A stretch of 64,000 nucleotides of DNA, from positions 1-64,000 of the forward strand of contig NZ_JOTN01000017.1 in assembly GCF_000712595.1 (NCBI RefSeq). Reading direction: 5' to 3'. Every line of letters starts with the position of its first letter. The stretch's first letter is position 1. A program made the position numbers and the translations under genes. Source of the DNA: Bacillus manliponensis. Lineage in GTDB: Bacteria > Bacillota > Bacilli > Bacillales > Bacillaceae_G. The notes beneath the pieces are model-generated. The model saw only the letters and a list, made by a program, of their open reading frames with translations. It did not search any database and was not told where the DNA came from. Positions 25,969-37,268 of this stretch are shown piece after piece.

Positions 25969-26346
25969 ATGGCTGAAAATAAAGTAGAAGTGAAACAAGA
26001 TGTGTGTTGTCAAAAAATTATTCATGAAGATGTAGTTGAGAAAGTAAAGCGAACGATTCCAGTGGATGACAGTTTAAGTCAAGTTGCAGAGTTATTTAAA
26101 GTACTAGGAGACAGAACGCGTACACGTATTTTACATGCACTATTTGAAGCGGAAATGTGTGTATGTGATTTATCATATTTACTTGGAATGACACAATCGT
26201 CTGTTTCTCATCAATTACGTGTATTAAAGCAGGCAAAACTTGTGAAAAATCGTAAAGAAGGAAAGGTCGTATATTATTCATTAGCCGATGATCACGTAAT
26301 CCGTATTTTTGAGCAAGCATTTGAACATGTAAACGAAGACAAGTAA
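25969..26346 (+). CDS. cadC: ArsR/SmtB-family metal-sensing repressor CadC
   Basis: Repressor of 125 aa that leaves DNA on binding Cd, Pb or Zn. The winged helix-turn-helix runs from about residue 35 with recognition region YLLGMTQSSVSHQLRVLKQA. The CadC metal ligands are present: the N-terminal Cys13-Cys14 and the pair Cys64-Val-Cys66 (AEMCVCDL), equivalent to the paired cysteines of S. aureus CadC. GAGGTGAG precedes the ATG. It is followed by cadA after 29 bp in one operon behind three operator copies, so autoregulation is expected. Confidence 0.92.
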   Translation: MAENKVEVKQDVCCQKIIHEDVVEKVKRTIPVDDSLSQVAELFKVLGDRTRTRILHALFEAEMCVCDLSYLLGMTQSSVSHQLRVLKQAKLVKNRKEGKVVYYSLADDHVIRIFEQAFEHVNEDK

Positions 26347-26375
26347 GAGAAGGATATGCACAAGGAGGGAGAAAG

Positions 26376-28733
26376 ATGGAAGAAGGATTAGTGAAAAGAA
26401 AGCTTCTGCTTGAAGGCTTAGATTGTGCAAATTGTGCGATGAAAATTGAAAAAGGTGTCGGAGCATTAAATGGTGTATCTTCTTGTTCTGTAAATTTTGC
26501 AACAAAAACGATGGTGTTAGAAACAAATAAAGGTGATGAGCAGAAAGTTGTAACGGAAGCGAAGCAACTTGTTAATAAATTAGAGCCTCACGTTCATGCA
26601 AAAGAAGAGAAAAGTGGAAGAGGGAAAAAAGAAACGTTCCTATTAGAAGGTTTAGACTGTGCAAACTGTGCAATAAAAATAGAAGCAAAAGTGAATGAAA
26701 TACCAGAAGTAAAAGAGGCGACAGTCGACTTCGTTTCAAAAAAATTAAGGGTTGAAGTGACAAATAAAAAAGAAATAGATGCGATTTCTTCTAACATAAA
26801 AGATGTTGTACAAAAGTTAGAGCCTCATGTGAAAGTCGTAAAAGAGGAAGAGGGTCATGACCATAGTCATGATCATGGCGAAGCAAATGTGAAAAAAATG
26901 ATTGGACGTTTAGTTATTGGAGCTATCCTTACAGCAATTGCGGTATTTGCTACACTACCGCAAATTGTAACAATTCCGTTATTTGTTATCGCGTATCTGA
27001 TTATTGGTGGAGATATTGTTTGGCGAGCAATTCGAAATATCGCGCGCGGTCAAATGTTTGATGAAAACTTTTTAATGACGATTGCAACGCTAGGTGCATT
27101 TGCTATTAAAGAATATCCAGAAGCAGTTGCCGTTATGTTGTTCTATCAAGTAGGTGAACTATTCCAAAGCATAGCTGTTAATCGCTCTCGTAAATCAATT
27201 AGCTCCTTAATGGATATTCGTCCTGATTATGCAAATGTAAAACGTGGAGATGAAACTGTAGAAGTCTCACCAGAAGATGTACAAATTGGCGATATTATCA
27301 TTGTGAAACCAGGTGAGAAAGTACCGTTAGATGGAAAAGTAATTGATGGAGTGTCTATGGTAGATACATCAGCACTAACAGGTGAATCAGTTCCACGTGA
27401 AGTAGAAGCAGGTAGCGAAATTTTAAGTGGATTTGTGAATCAAAATGGTGTATTAACAATTGAAGTAACGAAAGAGTTTGGGGAGTCTACTGTATCAAAG
27501 ATTTTAGACTTAGTGCAAAACGCAAGTAGTCGTAAAGCACCGACGGAAAACTTTATTACGAAATTTGCACGCTATTATACGCCAGCAGTTGTGTTAACAG
27601 CAGCAGTTCTTGCGTTCATTCCGCCTCTTCTTATAGAAGGAGCAACATTTTCAGAGTGGATCTATCGAGCGCTTGTTTTCCTCGTTATCTCTTGTCCATG
27701 TGCGCTAGTAGTTTCCATTCCTCTTGGCTTCTTTGGAGGCATTGGTGGTGCTTCGAAAAGTGGGATTTTAGTAAAAGGTAGTAACTATTTAGAAGCGTTA
27801 AACGATGTGAAATATGTTGTGTTTGATAAAACGGGTACACTAACAAAAGGTGTCTTTCAAGTAACAGAAATGAAACCAAGTGCATCATTTTCAAAGGATG
27901 AGTTACTAGAGTATGCAGCGTTTGCTGAAGTACATTCGAATCATCCAATTGCTCAGTCCATTCGCCGTGCATATGGAAAAGATATTGATGAGCAAAGTAT
28001 TGAAGCGTATAACGAAATTTCTGGCCATGGTACGGTTGTAAAGGTAAATGGATCAGAAATTCTAGCTGGAAATGCGAAGCTAATGAAGAAAGAAAAGATT
28101 GCGTTTGAAAATCCAAATGTTGTTGGGACACTCGTGCATGTGGCGGTAGATGGAGTATATGCAGGGTATATCGTCATTTCAGATGAAATAAAAGAAGATG
28201 CAAAAGAAGCAATTCAAAAGTTAAAAGACATTGGAATAAAGAAAACGGTTATGTTAACCGGAGACGCAAGATTGGTTGGCGAGGCAGTTGGAAAACAGTT
28301 AGGTTTAGACGAAATACATGCGGAGTTACTACCGCAGCAAAAAGTAGAACAAATTGAAAAGTTAGATGAAAGAAAGCAAAAGAAAGAAAAAATTGCATTT
28401 ATTGGTGACGGTATTAACGATACACCAGTATTAGCAAGAGCGGATGTCGGAATTGCAATGGGTGGTTTAGGCTCAGACGCGGCAATTGAAGCAGCGGACA
28501 TTGTCATTATGACAGATGAACCTTCAAAAATCGCATCGGCAATTCAAATTGCGAAACGTACAAGAACGATTGTATGGCAAAATATCATTTTTGCATTAGG
28601 TGTAAAAGGGATTGTACTACTACTTGGTGCTTTCGGTATTGCAACAATGTGGGAAGCGGTCTTCTCCGACGTTGGAGTGACGCTATTAGCGGTATTAAAT
28701 GCAATGCGTGTGTTACGAGTGAAAGATTTATAA
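26376..28733 (+). CDS. cadA: Heavy-metal P1B-type ATPase CadA
   Basis: Membrane export pump of 785 aa for Cd, Zn or Pb. Two N-terminal heavy-metal domains each carry LEGLDCANCA (about residues 12-21 and 90-99), followed by a His-rich stretch EEEGHDHSHDHGE near 160. About eight helices follow. The ion channel motif is CPC at 440-442 (SCPCALVVSIP) and the phosphorylated Asp484 is in DKTGTLTKG; SNHPIAQ, MLTGD and GDGINDTP follow. CPC plus the CadC regulator favours Cd/Zn/Pb over copper. Two metal domains instead of one is a duplication seen in many CadA proteins. Confidence 0.95.
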   Translation: MEEGLVKRKLLLEGLDCANCAMKIEKGVGALNGVSSCSVNFATKTMVLETNKGDEQKVVTEAKQLVNKLEPHVHAKEEKSGRGKKETFLLEGLDCANCAIKIEAKVNEIPEVKEATVDFVSKKLRVEVTNKKEIDAISSNIKDVVQKLEPHVKVVKEEEGHDHSHDHGEANVKKMIGRLVIGAILTAIAVFATLPQIVTIPLFVIAYLIIGGDIVWRAIRNIARGQMFDENFLMTIATLGAFAIKEYPEAVAVMLFYQVGELFQSIAVNRSRKSISSLMDIRPDYANVKRGDETVEVSPEDVQIGDIIIVKPGEKVPLDGKVIDGVSMVDTSALTGESVPREVEAGSEILSGFVNQNGVLTIEVTKEFGESTVSKILDLVQNASSRKAPTENFITKFARYYTPAVVLTAAVLAFIPPLLIEGATFSEWIYRALVFLVISCPCALVVSIPLGFFGGIGGASKSGILVKGSNYLEALNDVKYVVFDKTGTLTKGVFQVTEMKPSASFSKDELLEYAAFAEVHSNHPIAQSIRRAYGKDIDEQSIEAYNEISGHGTVVKVNGSEILAGNAKLMKKEKIAFENPNVVGTLVHVAVDGVYAGYIVISDEIKEDAKEAIQKLKDIGIKKTVMLTGDARLVGEAVGKQLGLDEIHAELLPQQKVEQIEKLDERKQKKEKIAFIGDGINDTPVLARADVGIAMGGLGSDAAIEAADIVIMTDEPSKIASAIQIAKRTRTIVWQNIIFALGVKGIVLLLGAFGIATMWEAVFSDVGVTLLAVLNAMRVLRVKDL

Positions 28734-28734
28734 T

Positions 28735-28762
28735 AAAGAGAGAGGCATGAGCCTCTCTCTTT
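28735..28762 (+). terminator. Terminator of cadCA
   Basis: AAAGAGAGAGGC / GCCTCTCTCTTT with loop ATGA. Its T-run is the start of the adjacent bcr1 copy (CTTTATCCC). Confidence 0.88.
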
Positions 28763-28918
28763 ATCCCACATTAATGGGCTGTAAGGCTCCCACCTCAAAA
28801 CTTAAGAAAAAACGAAGAGGTTTAGGTGGGAGCCTTACAGCCCGTAAAAGCCCGATTGGTCGGGCTGACACTCAGTGGGGGATGAAGAAAACCCCCACTG
28901 AGTGAAGTTTCACTTTAT
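28760..28918 (+). repeat. bcr1 repeat, full copy that supplies a stop codon
   Basis: 159 bp from TTTATCCCACATT to GAAGTTTCACTTTAT, flanked by TTTAT. All hairpins are intact (CACTCAGTGGGGGATG against CCCCCACTGAGTG). The right-hand TTTAT (28914-28918) contains the stop codon of the nicotinate phosphoribosyltransferase gene read on the minus strand. Confidence 0.93.
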
Positions 28919-30378
28919 TTGTCTATGGAATTTGTCACTTGCTCACGCACATTCTGAATGTGAGACATTTTATTATCCCAGCACAATTGACTGAGATCGA
29001 CAGGATATTCTTCAGGGTTTAGCGTTCGTTTATATTCTTCCCATAATAAAGAAAGACCTTGTTGTGTGTAAGCTTGAATTTGCTGAATACTAGGTAACTC
29101 ATAAGTACGTTTACCATTTTCAAAAATAGTATGATGAAGCTCACGTGCTTCAAAGTTTGTAACAAATTTACTAATATACGTATGAATAGGGTGGAACATT
29201 TTTAGCTTTTCTTCTTCATTTGGATTCTCTGTTTCGAGAGCGATATAATCGCCTTCTGAATGATTGTTCATTTTATTAATAATTCGATAGATACGTTTTA
29301 ATCCAGGTGTTGTAATTTTAGCAGGATTAGATGAAATTTTAATTGTATCTTTCATTGCTCCAGTTTCATCTTCAATCGAAACGAGCTTATAGACAGCCCC
29401 TAATGCAGGTTGTTCAAAAGACGTAATTAGTTTTGTTCCAACACCCCACACATCAATTTTCGCTCCTTGTGATTTTAAATGCATAATGGTGTATTCATCT
29501 AAGTCACTAGACGCGATAATTTTTGTATTGGTAAAACCTGCTTCATCTAACATTTTCCTTGCTTCTTTTGATAAGTATGCCATGTCACCACTATCTAAAC
29601 GAATACCATAAAAATCAATTTGATCTCCAAACTCTTTAGCAACACGAATTGCATTTGGAACACCAGATTTTAATGTGTCGTACGTATCAACAAGAAAAAC
29701 ACATTTTTTGTGTGTTTCAGCGTATTTTTTAAAGGCGACATATTCATCACGATATGCTTGTACAAAAGCGTGTGCATGCGTTCCTGCAACAGGGATACCA
29801 AATCGTTTTCCTGCTCGAACATTACTAGTAGATGAGAATCCACCAATAAAGGCAGCTCGCGTTCCCCAAAGAGCGGCGTCAAATTCGTGAGCCCGGCGCG
29901 TTCCGAATTCTAGTAGTTCATCATTATTTGCTGCATGTTTCATTCTGGCTGCTTTTGTGGCAATTAACGTTTGGTAGTTCACGATGTTTAATAGAGCTGT
30001 TTCGATAATTTGTGCTTCGCCAAGCGGTGCATCAATGCGAAGAAGCGGTTCGTTTTGAAAAACAACTTCACCTTCTAACATGCTGCGAATGGTCCCGGTA
30101 AACTTCATGTTTTGTAAATAGTGAAGGAATTCTTCCTCAAATTGAAGTTCACGTAAATAAGCGATATCATCTTCTGTAAAACGAAACTTTTCAATATATT
30201 CGACGATTTTCTCAAGACCAGCAAAAATGGCATATCCATTCTCAAATGGTAACTTTCGAAAGTAAAGATCAAATACAGCACGTCGTTTATACATATTATC
30301 TTTCCAATACGTATAAGCCATATTGATTTGGTATAAATCCGTATGTAAGGCGTAACTATCATCTTTGTAATATGTCAT
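28915..30378 (-). CDS. pncB: Nicotinate phosphoribosyltransferase
   Basis: Cytoplasmic enzyme of 487 aa that makes nicotinate mononucleotide from nicotinate and PRPP in NAD salvage. Recognisable parts are the N-terminal LHTDLYQINMAYTYW, the central LEFGTRRAHEFDAALWGTRA, STSNVRAGKRFGIPVAGTHA and the PRPP region YGIRLDSGDMAYLSKEARKM. GGAGGTG lies 10 nt before the ATG. The stop codon TAA lies inside the terminal TTTAT of a bcr1 element, so the element sits exactly at the gene end. The C-terminus otherwise looks normal. Confidence 0.93.
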   Translation of the reverse strand: MTYYKDDSYALHTDLYQINMAYTYWKDNMYKRRAVFDLYFRKLPFENGYAIFAGLEKIVEYIEKFRFTEDDIAYLRELQFEEEFLHYLQNMKFTGTIRSMLEGEVVFQNEPLLRIDAPLGEAQIIETALLNIVNYQTLIATKAARMKHAANNDELLEFGTRRAHEFDAALWGTRAAFIGGFSSTSNVRAGKRFGIPVAGTHAHAFVQAYRDEYVAFKKYAETHKKCVFLVDTYDTLKSGVPNAIRVAKEFGDQIDFYGIRLDSGDMAYLSKEARKMLDEAGFTNTKIIASSDLDEYTIMHLKSQGAKIDVWGVGTKLITSFEQPALGAVYKLVSIEDETGAMKDTIKISSNPAKITTPGLKRIYRIINKMNNHSEGDYIALETENPNEEEKLKMFHPIHTYISKFVTNFEARELHHTIFENGKRTYELPSIQQIQAYTQQGLSLLWEEYKRTLNPEEYPVDLSQLCWDNKMSHIQNVREQVTNSIDK

Positions 30379-30601
30379 AAAACAAAAGCACCTCCGTATG
30401 TTTTTATTTTACACAGAAAATCAATTTGTATTATGTAATACATTTTTGCTATTTTTAGTCGATTTTCCTGTATAAATTATATTAAAATTTGACAAATTTC
30501 TCTTTTGTTTTTAGAATTTTTATATTTATCAATTTATTTTTTTGGGAATTTTATGTATGATTATAAGGAGCAGGCAATGGAATGGAAGAGAGGAGGCGGC
30601 T

Positions 30602-31876
30602 ATGCATTTAAACTTAGATAAAGTTGGAAAACAAATCTTTTATCAACGACTCCAACAAAAAATGACACAGGAAGAATTGTGTCAAGGTATTTGTTCTGTT
30701 TCATATTTAAGTAAAATTGAAAATGGAAAAATCGAAGCATCGGAAGAAATTTTACAACTGCTTTGTACAAGACTAGAAATTGCCGTTTCAGATTTACGAG
30801 ATGTGGAAGCTGAAGTGAAAGAAAAATTAAATCAATGGTTAGAAGCATTTATCCATTTGGAAAAAGAGAAAATAGAAATTCTATATAATGAGTTACAATC
30901 AGAAATGCAGTATGTACATGATTTTGAGATTATAAATTATTATAAACTTCTCTATACGCGCTATTTAATTATGCATAGAGATATGCCAGCTCTAGAAATA
31001 GAATTAGATAAACTGAAAAAAGTATATAAAAAGTGTTCACCATTCCAACAGTTATTATATACGTATAGTAAAGGGATGTTGTATTGTTTACGGCACCGTT
31101 GGAAAGAAGGAATAAACTATTTAATAAGAGTGGAAGCAATGGCAAAAGAGCAAGGGTATTATGAGACGGGTATTTATTATAATTTAGCTCTTACATATAG
31201 CCATTTAGAAATGCAGCATTTATCACTTCATTTTGCAAATATTGCATTAGAAGGATTTCGAAATGAGCATCAACTCCGTCATGTTATGAACTGCCAAATT
31301 CTCATTGCACTTAGTTATGCTGAAAAGGGACAATATGATGAAGCATTAGCAATGTATGAAAGCTTATTGAGAGAGTCTAAGTCTTTCTCAGAGCATCATG
31401 TCATTGCCGCGATAGTATTAAGTAATATGGGGAATATTCACCATAAGAAGAAAGAATACGAAGAAGCGAAAAAGTATTATAGACAAAGTTTGGAATATCA
31501 ACCAGAAGAAAATTTAAATTATATTGATACATTATATGAGCTATCATTACAATACATTTGTTTAGATCAATTACAAGAGGCCAAGGAATATATTGATAAA
31601 GGGATTGTAATTGCAAAAAAAGATGAAAAATTTAGACCGAAGTTATATTTGCTTTTAATGCTGCGTTATAAATATTTTGAAGAACCAACTTCATACAAAA
31701 TATTTTTAGAAACAGAGGCAGTACCTTTCTTTATAAAAGAAGGAAATTCTAATGATTTAAAGGAAGCTTATATAGAGTTGGCGAAGTACTTCGAATATCA
31801 AACTAACTTTGAAAGAAGTAGTCATTATTATAAGAAAGCACTTGCAGTTTTAGAAAGTCTGAAAGGAGAAAACTAA
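30602..31876 (+). CDS. nprR: Quorum-sensing regulator NprR
   Basis: RRNPP-family transcription regulator of 424 aa. An N-terminal helix-turn-helix (residues 5-60, MTQEELCQGICSVSYLSKIE) is followed by TPR repeats to the end (for example NMGNIHHKKKEYEEAKKYYR), which bind the NprX peptide. In the B. cereus group NprR with NprX activates the neutral protease gene nprA and other late-growth genes. The start at 30602 follows AGGAGG; the upstream extension is rejected. nprX overlaps its stop codon and two protease genes follow. Confidence 0.94.
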   Translation: MHLNLDKVGKQIFYQRLQQKMTQEELCQGICSVSYLSKIENGKIEASEEILQLLCTRLEIAVSDLRDVEAEVKEKLNQWLEAFIHLEKEKIEILYNELQSEMQYVHDFEIINYYKLLYTRYLIMHRDMPALEIELDKLKKVYKKCSPFQQLLYTYSKGMLYCLRHRWKEGINYLIRVEAMAKEQGYYETGIYYNLALTYSHLEMQHLSLHFANIALEGFRNEHQLRHVMNCQILIALSYAEKGQYDEALAMYESLLRESKSFSEHHVIAAIVLSNMGNIHHKKKEYEEAKKYYRQSLEYQPEENLNYIDTLYELSLQYICLDQLQEAKEYIDKGIVIAKKDEKFRPKLYLLLMLRYKYFEEPTSYKIFLETEAVPFFIKEGNSNDLKEAYIELAKYFEYQTNFERSSHYYKKALAVLESLKGEN

Positions 31877-32004
31877 TGAAAAAGGCAGCGAAAATTGTTA
31901 TATTAACAGGTTTTGTGTTCGGTTTAGTATTAGCTGGTCAATACTCTAACAAGCCAGACTATTACGGACAGTCTTCTCCTGTATCTGAAAAAGTAAATGT
32001 ATAA
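31876..32004 (+). CDS. nprX: NprX signalling peptide precursor
   Basis: Precursor of 42 aa whose ATG overlaps the nprR stop (TAATG). It has a basic start (MKKAAK), a hydrophobic export segment (IVILTGFVFGLVLAG) and a C-terminal part containing the signal, residues 24-31 SNKPDYYG. Aligned to the known B. thuringiensis signal SKPDIVG, the predicted mature heptapeptide is NKPDYYG. The peptide is exported, cut, reimported and binds NprR. Identity is secured by position, size and the KPD..G core; the exact cleavage is inferred. Confidence 0.92.
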   Translation: MKKAAKIVILTGFVFGLVLAGQYSNKPDYYGQSSPVSEKVNV

Positions 32005-32014
32005 TATTCGAAAG

Positions 32015-32052
32015 AAAACCGCTTTCCCTTACAGGAAAGCGGTTTTCTCATG
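32015..32052 (+). terminator. Terminator after nprX
   Basis: GAAAACCGCTTTCC / GGAAAGCGGTTTTC with loop CTTACA; a strong stem separating nprRX from the protease gene. Confidence 0.9.
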
Positions 32053-32108
32053 AATTTAATATAAAAATAACACAAAACTTGAGAAAGAAATTAATGGAAT
32101 TTTCACTA

Positions 32109-33806
<1,698 letters not shown>

Positions 33807-33809
33807 GTT

Positions 33810-33838
33810 AAAAAAGGAGCATATGCTCCTTTTTTATT
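33810..33838 (+). terminator. Terminator of the first neutral protease gene
   Basis: AAAAAAGGAGCATATGCTCCTTTTTT, identical to that after the second copy and so part of the duplicated unit. Confidence 0.92.
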
Positions 33839-33840
33839 TG

Positions 33841-33979
33841 TTTCTATTCCGCTATTTGTGGGCTGTAAAACTCCTTCCTCAAGAATTTTTAGAGTGAAGA
33901 TATGTAGCTAAGACCCCTATGGATGACAGTACACTCGAATCAAATGCTTGATTGGTTAAGTGGAGTGAAGTTTCATTTG
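33841..33979 (+). repeat. Decayed bcr1 copy between the protease genes
   Basis: TTTCTATTCCGCTATTTGTG then GGCTGTAAAACTCC at the left and TGAAGTTTCATTTG at the right are recognisable. The middle is heavily mutated (GATATGTAGCTAAGACCCCT). It is likely an old insertion. Confidence 0.65.
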
Positions 33980-34039
33980 TCTGAATTTTTTAATCGATGT
34001 ATACAAATATTGAGAAAATAATTAATAGAATTTTTAGTG

Positions 34040-34068
34040 TTTTCATAAAGGAAAGTAGGTGTTACGAT
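34040..34068 (+). promoter_or_regulatory. Promoter of the second neutral protease gene
   Basis: TTTTCA (34040-34045), 17 bp, TACGAT (34063-34068). It is the same arrangement as the first copy, with the surrounding sequence diverged but alignable. Confidence 0.6.
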
Positions 34069-34088
34069 GAAGCTACTTTTTTAAATAA

Positions 34089-35735
<1,647 letters not shown>

Positions 35736-35736
35736 A

Positions 35737-35766
35737 TAAAAAAGGAGCATATGCTCCTTTTTTATT
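35737..35766. terminator. Terminator of the second neutral protease gene
   Basis: AAAAAAGGAGCATATGCTCCTTTTTT; symmetric, so it can also serve the convergent TVP38-family gene. Confidence 0.92.
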
Positions 35767-36310
35767 TATTACTCCATTTCTTCCAAATGTAAAATAAACC
35801 AATGCAACCAGCAATTGCGATAATCCATTTGGCCTCATTTGTTCCGTTCATCACATGATAGGTAGAATAAGCTTCAATCAGTAAGGAAGGTACTTTTCCA
35901 ATCGTACTTGCGACAGCAAATGAAAGTAGCGACATTTTTCCTAAAGAAGCAAGCAGTGTGATTAGACCAGATGGAACAAATGGTAAAAGTCTAAATGACA
36001 ATACGAGTAAAAATGCTTCTTTTCCTTCTGCATAAAGAAGCCGTTCTGCTTTTGGATATGCTTGCAATTTTTTTTGTGCAAATTTTTGAAAGCCTAGTCG
36101 ATAAAAATAAAAGGAAATAATTGCCCCAAGCGCTTCTCCAATAATAGAAATGATTGTTCCTTCTACTACCCCAAACAATGCAATATTAATTGCTGTTAAA
36201 AAGACGCTCGGAATAAAACCAGCAAGGCTGATTAAAATACTAAACAGAATACTTAATGGAATAGCAATGGTATAATGCTCTGTAAGAAACGATTGAATAA
36301 ACTCTTGCAT
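35762..36310 (-). CDS. TVP38/TMEM64 (DedA-related) membrane protein
   Basis: Integral membrane protein of 182 aa with about five helices and the VTT-domain pattern: SLAGFIPSVFLTAINIALFG, then GTIISIIGEALGAIISFYFY and FRLLPFVPSGLITLLASL. The motif F..R..P..P is the hallmark of the SNARE-associated/VTT fold. Members are implicated in lipid movement and envelope stability, but no substrate can be given. It is a single gene convergent with the protease. Confidence 0.83.
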   Translation of the reverse strand: MQEFIQSFLTEHYTIAIPLSILFSILISLAGFIPSVFLTAINIALFGVVEGTIISIIGEALGAIISFYFYRLGFQKFAQKKLQAYPKAERLLYAEGKEAFLLVLSFRLLPFVPSGLITLLASLGKMSLLSFAVASTIGKVPSLLIEAYSTYHVMNGTNEAKWIIAIAGCIGLFYIWKKWSNK

Positions 36311-36417
36311 GTGTATAAAATCCTTTGCTTTTTTTGCATTACATCACATTTTTAGCTTAAAGGCAAGGTTATTTTGTTAAATCTTAATAAATTGATATTT
36401 ATTGAAGAGGTGAATAG

Positions 36418-36927
36418 ATGAAAAAGATATGGAGTAGTGTTGTAAGCATTGTAATAGCAACATTAGTTTTGTTAACAGGTTGCTTAGGACAAGAGCAAAA
36501 TAGAGCAAATGTAAAAGAATTAAATGGAGAAAAAATAAGTGATAATATTTTGGATGAAATGGAAGGACCACCAAAAAACGGACATACAATAGAACGACAT
36601 GTTGGAAAAACAGAAGAGCAACTGAGAGAGAGGCTACGTACAGATAAAGTTTCAGCTGCAAGTACATATGATAGTAAAGAAGTTGCTACAAAGGCTGTAA
36701 AAGATAGCTTACAGCAACATGAAGCGGAAATTCAGAAATGGTTAAAGGATTCGAAAGAAAATCGTCTTGTTTTGAATACAAAACATAATTTCGCTGTAGG
36801 GAAAACAGTGTTAAAGCGAGATATGCGTTTATATGATAATCTGCATGACACCGTAACCGTTTTAGCAAGAGATCAAGAAAGTTCGTTAGGATTCAAAATT
36901 ATTACGTCATATCCAATTCGTAAATAA
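36418..36927 (+). CDS. Putative secreted RNase A-like toxin, lipoprotein-anchored
   Basis: Protein of 169 aa with a signal peptide ending LLTGC, lipidated Cys22. From about residue 54 it matches the bacterial RNase A-like toxin domain known from Yersinia kristensenii CdiA-CT: HTIERHVGKTEEQLRERLR, VSAASTYDSKEVATKAVKDS, EIQKWLK and a final IITSYPIRK. Candidate active residues His61, Arg72, Thr163 and Tyr165 have spacings 11, 91 and 2. In the Yersinia toxin (His175, Arg186, Thr276, Tyr278, from memory) they are 11, 90 and 2. There is no LXG, WXG or other delivery domain. GAGGTG precedes the ATG. A small acidic gene follows after 47 bp and may encode immunity. A housekeeping role is not excluded. 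Confidence 0.72.
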   Translation: MKKIWSSVVSIVIATLVLLTGCLGQEQNRANVKELNGEKISDNILDEMEGPPKNGHTIERHVGKTEEQLRERLRTDKVSAASTYDSKEVATKAVKDSLQQHEAEIQKWLKDSKENRLVLNTKHNFAVGKTVLKRDMRLYDNLHDTVTVLARDQESSLGFKIITSYPIRK

Positions 36928-36974
36928 TAAATTTGTTTCGTTACATTGTGACTAATGAAAGAAGGAGAGGGAAT

Positions 36975-37235
36975 ATGTATTCAACATTTCAATACTTTTT
37001 AAAGGCATATTGTACATTAAGTGTCTATGAAGAAGAAGTGCTAGATGTGATGCAAGAATTTATAGAACAAGAGAATCAGGAAACAATTGAAAAGTTACAG
37101 CATGAATTGTTACACATGAAACAAAAAGAGGCATGGGAAGAAGGTTGTCGATTTGCTAATGATGCTGGACGTATGTGGTCACAAGAGGAAGCAAAGTATT
37201 ATATTTACAAATTTTTAAATATCCTTTCAAAATAA
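36975..37235 (+). CDS. Small acidic helical protein, candidate immunity protein
   Basis: Protein of 86 aa, rich in Glu, predicted all-helical, without signal peptide (MYSTFQYFLKAYCTLSVYEE, then EFIEQENQETIEKLQHELLH). A strong AAGGAGAGG precedes the ATG at 36975. It lies 47 bp after the RNase A-like lipoprotein gene on the same strand, with a shared terminator after it. Cognate CdiI-type immunity proteins of this toxin class are small and block the active site. The assignment is by position and composition, not by a motif I can name with certainty. Confidence 0.6.
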   Translation: MYSTFQYFLKAYCTLSVYEEEVLDVMQEFIEQENQETIEKLQHELLHMKQKEAWEEGCRFANDAGRMWSQEEAKYYIYKFLNILSK

Positions 37236-37268
37236 ACAGGCGTAATTCCTCACGCCTGTTTATTTTTT
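37233..37268. terminator. Bidirectional terminator after the candidate immunity gene
   Basis: AAACAGGCGT / ACGCCTGTTT with an A-rich left flank and T-run on the right. Its right arm is inside the last codons of the convergent VanW gene. Confidence 0.88.

Noticed and set aside
27685-28131. Minus-strand 148-codon frame inside cadA
   Set aside because: Antisense shadow of a conserved P-type ATPase region.
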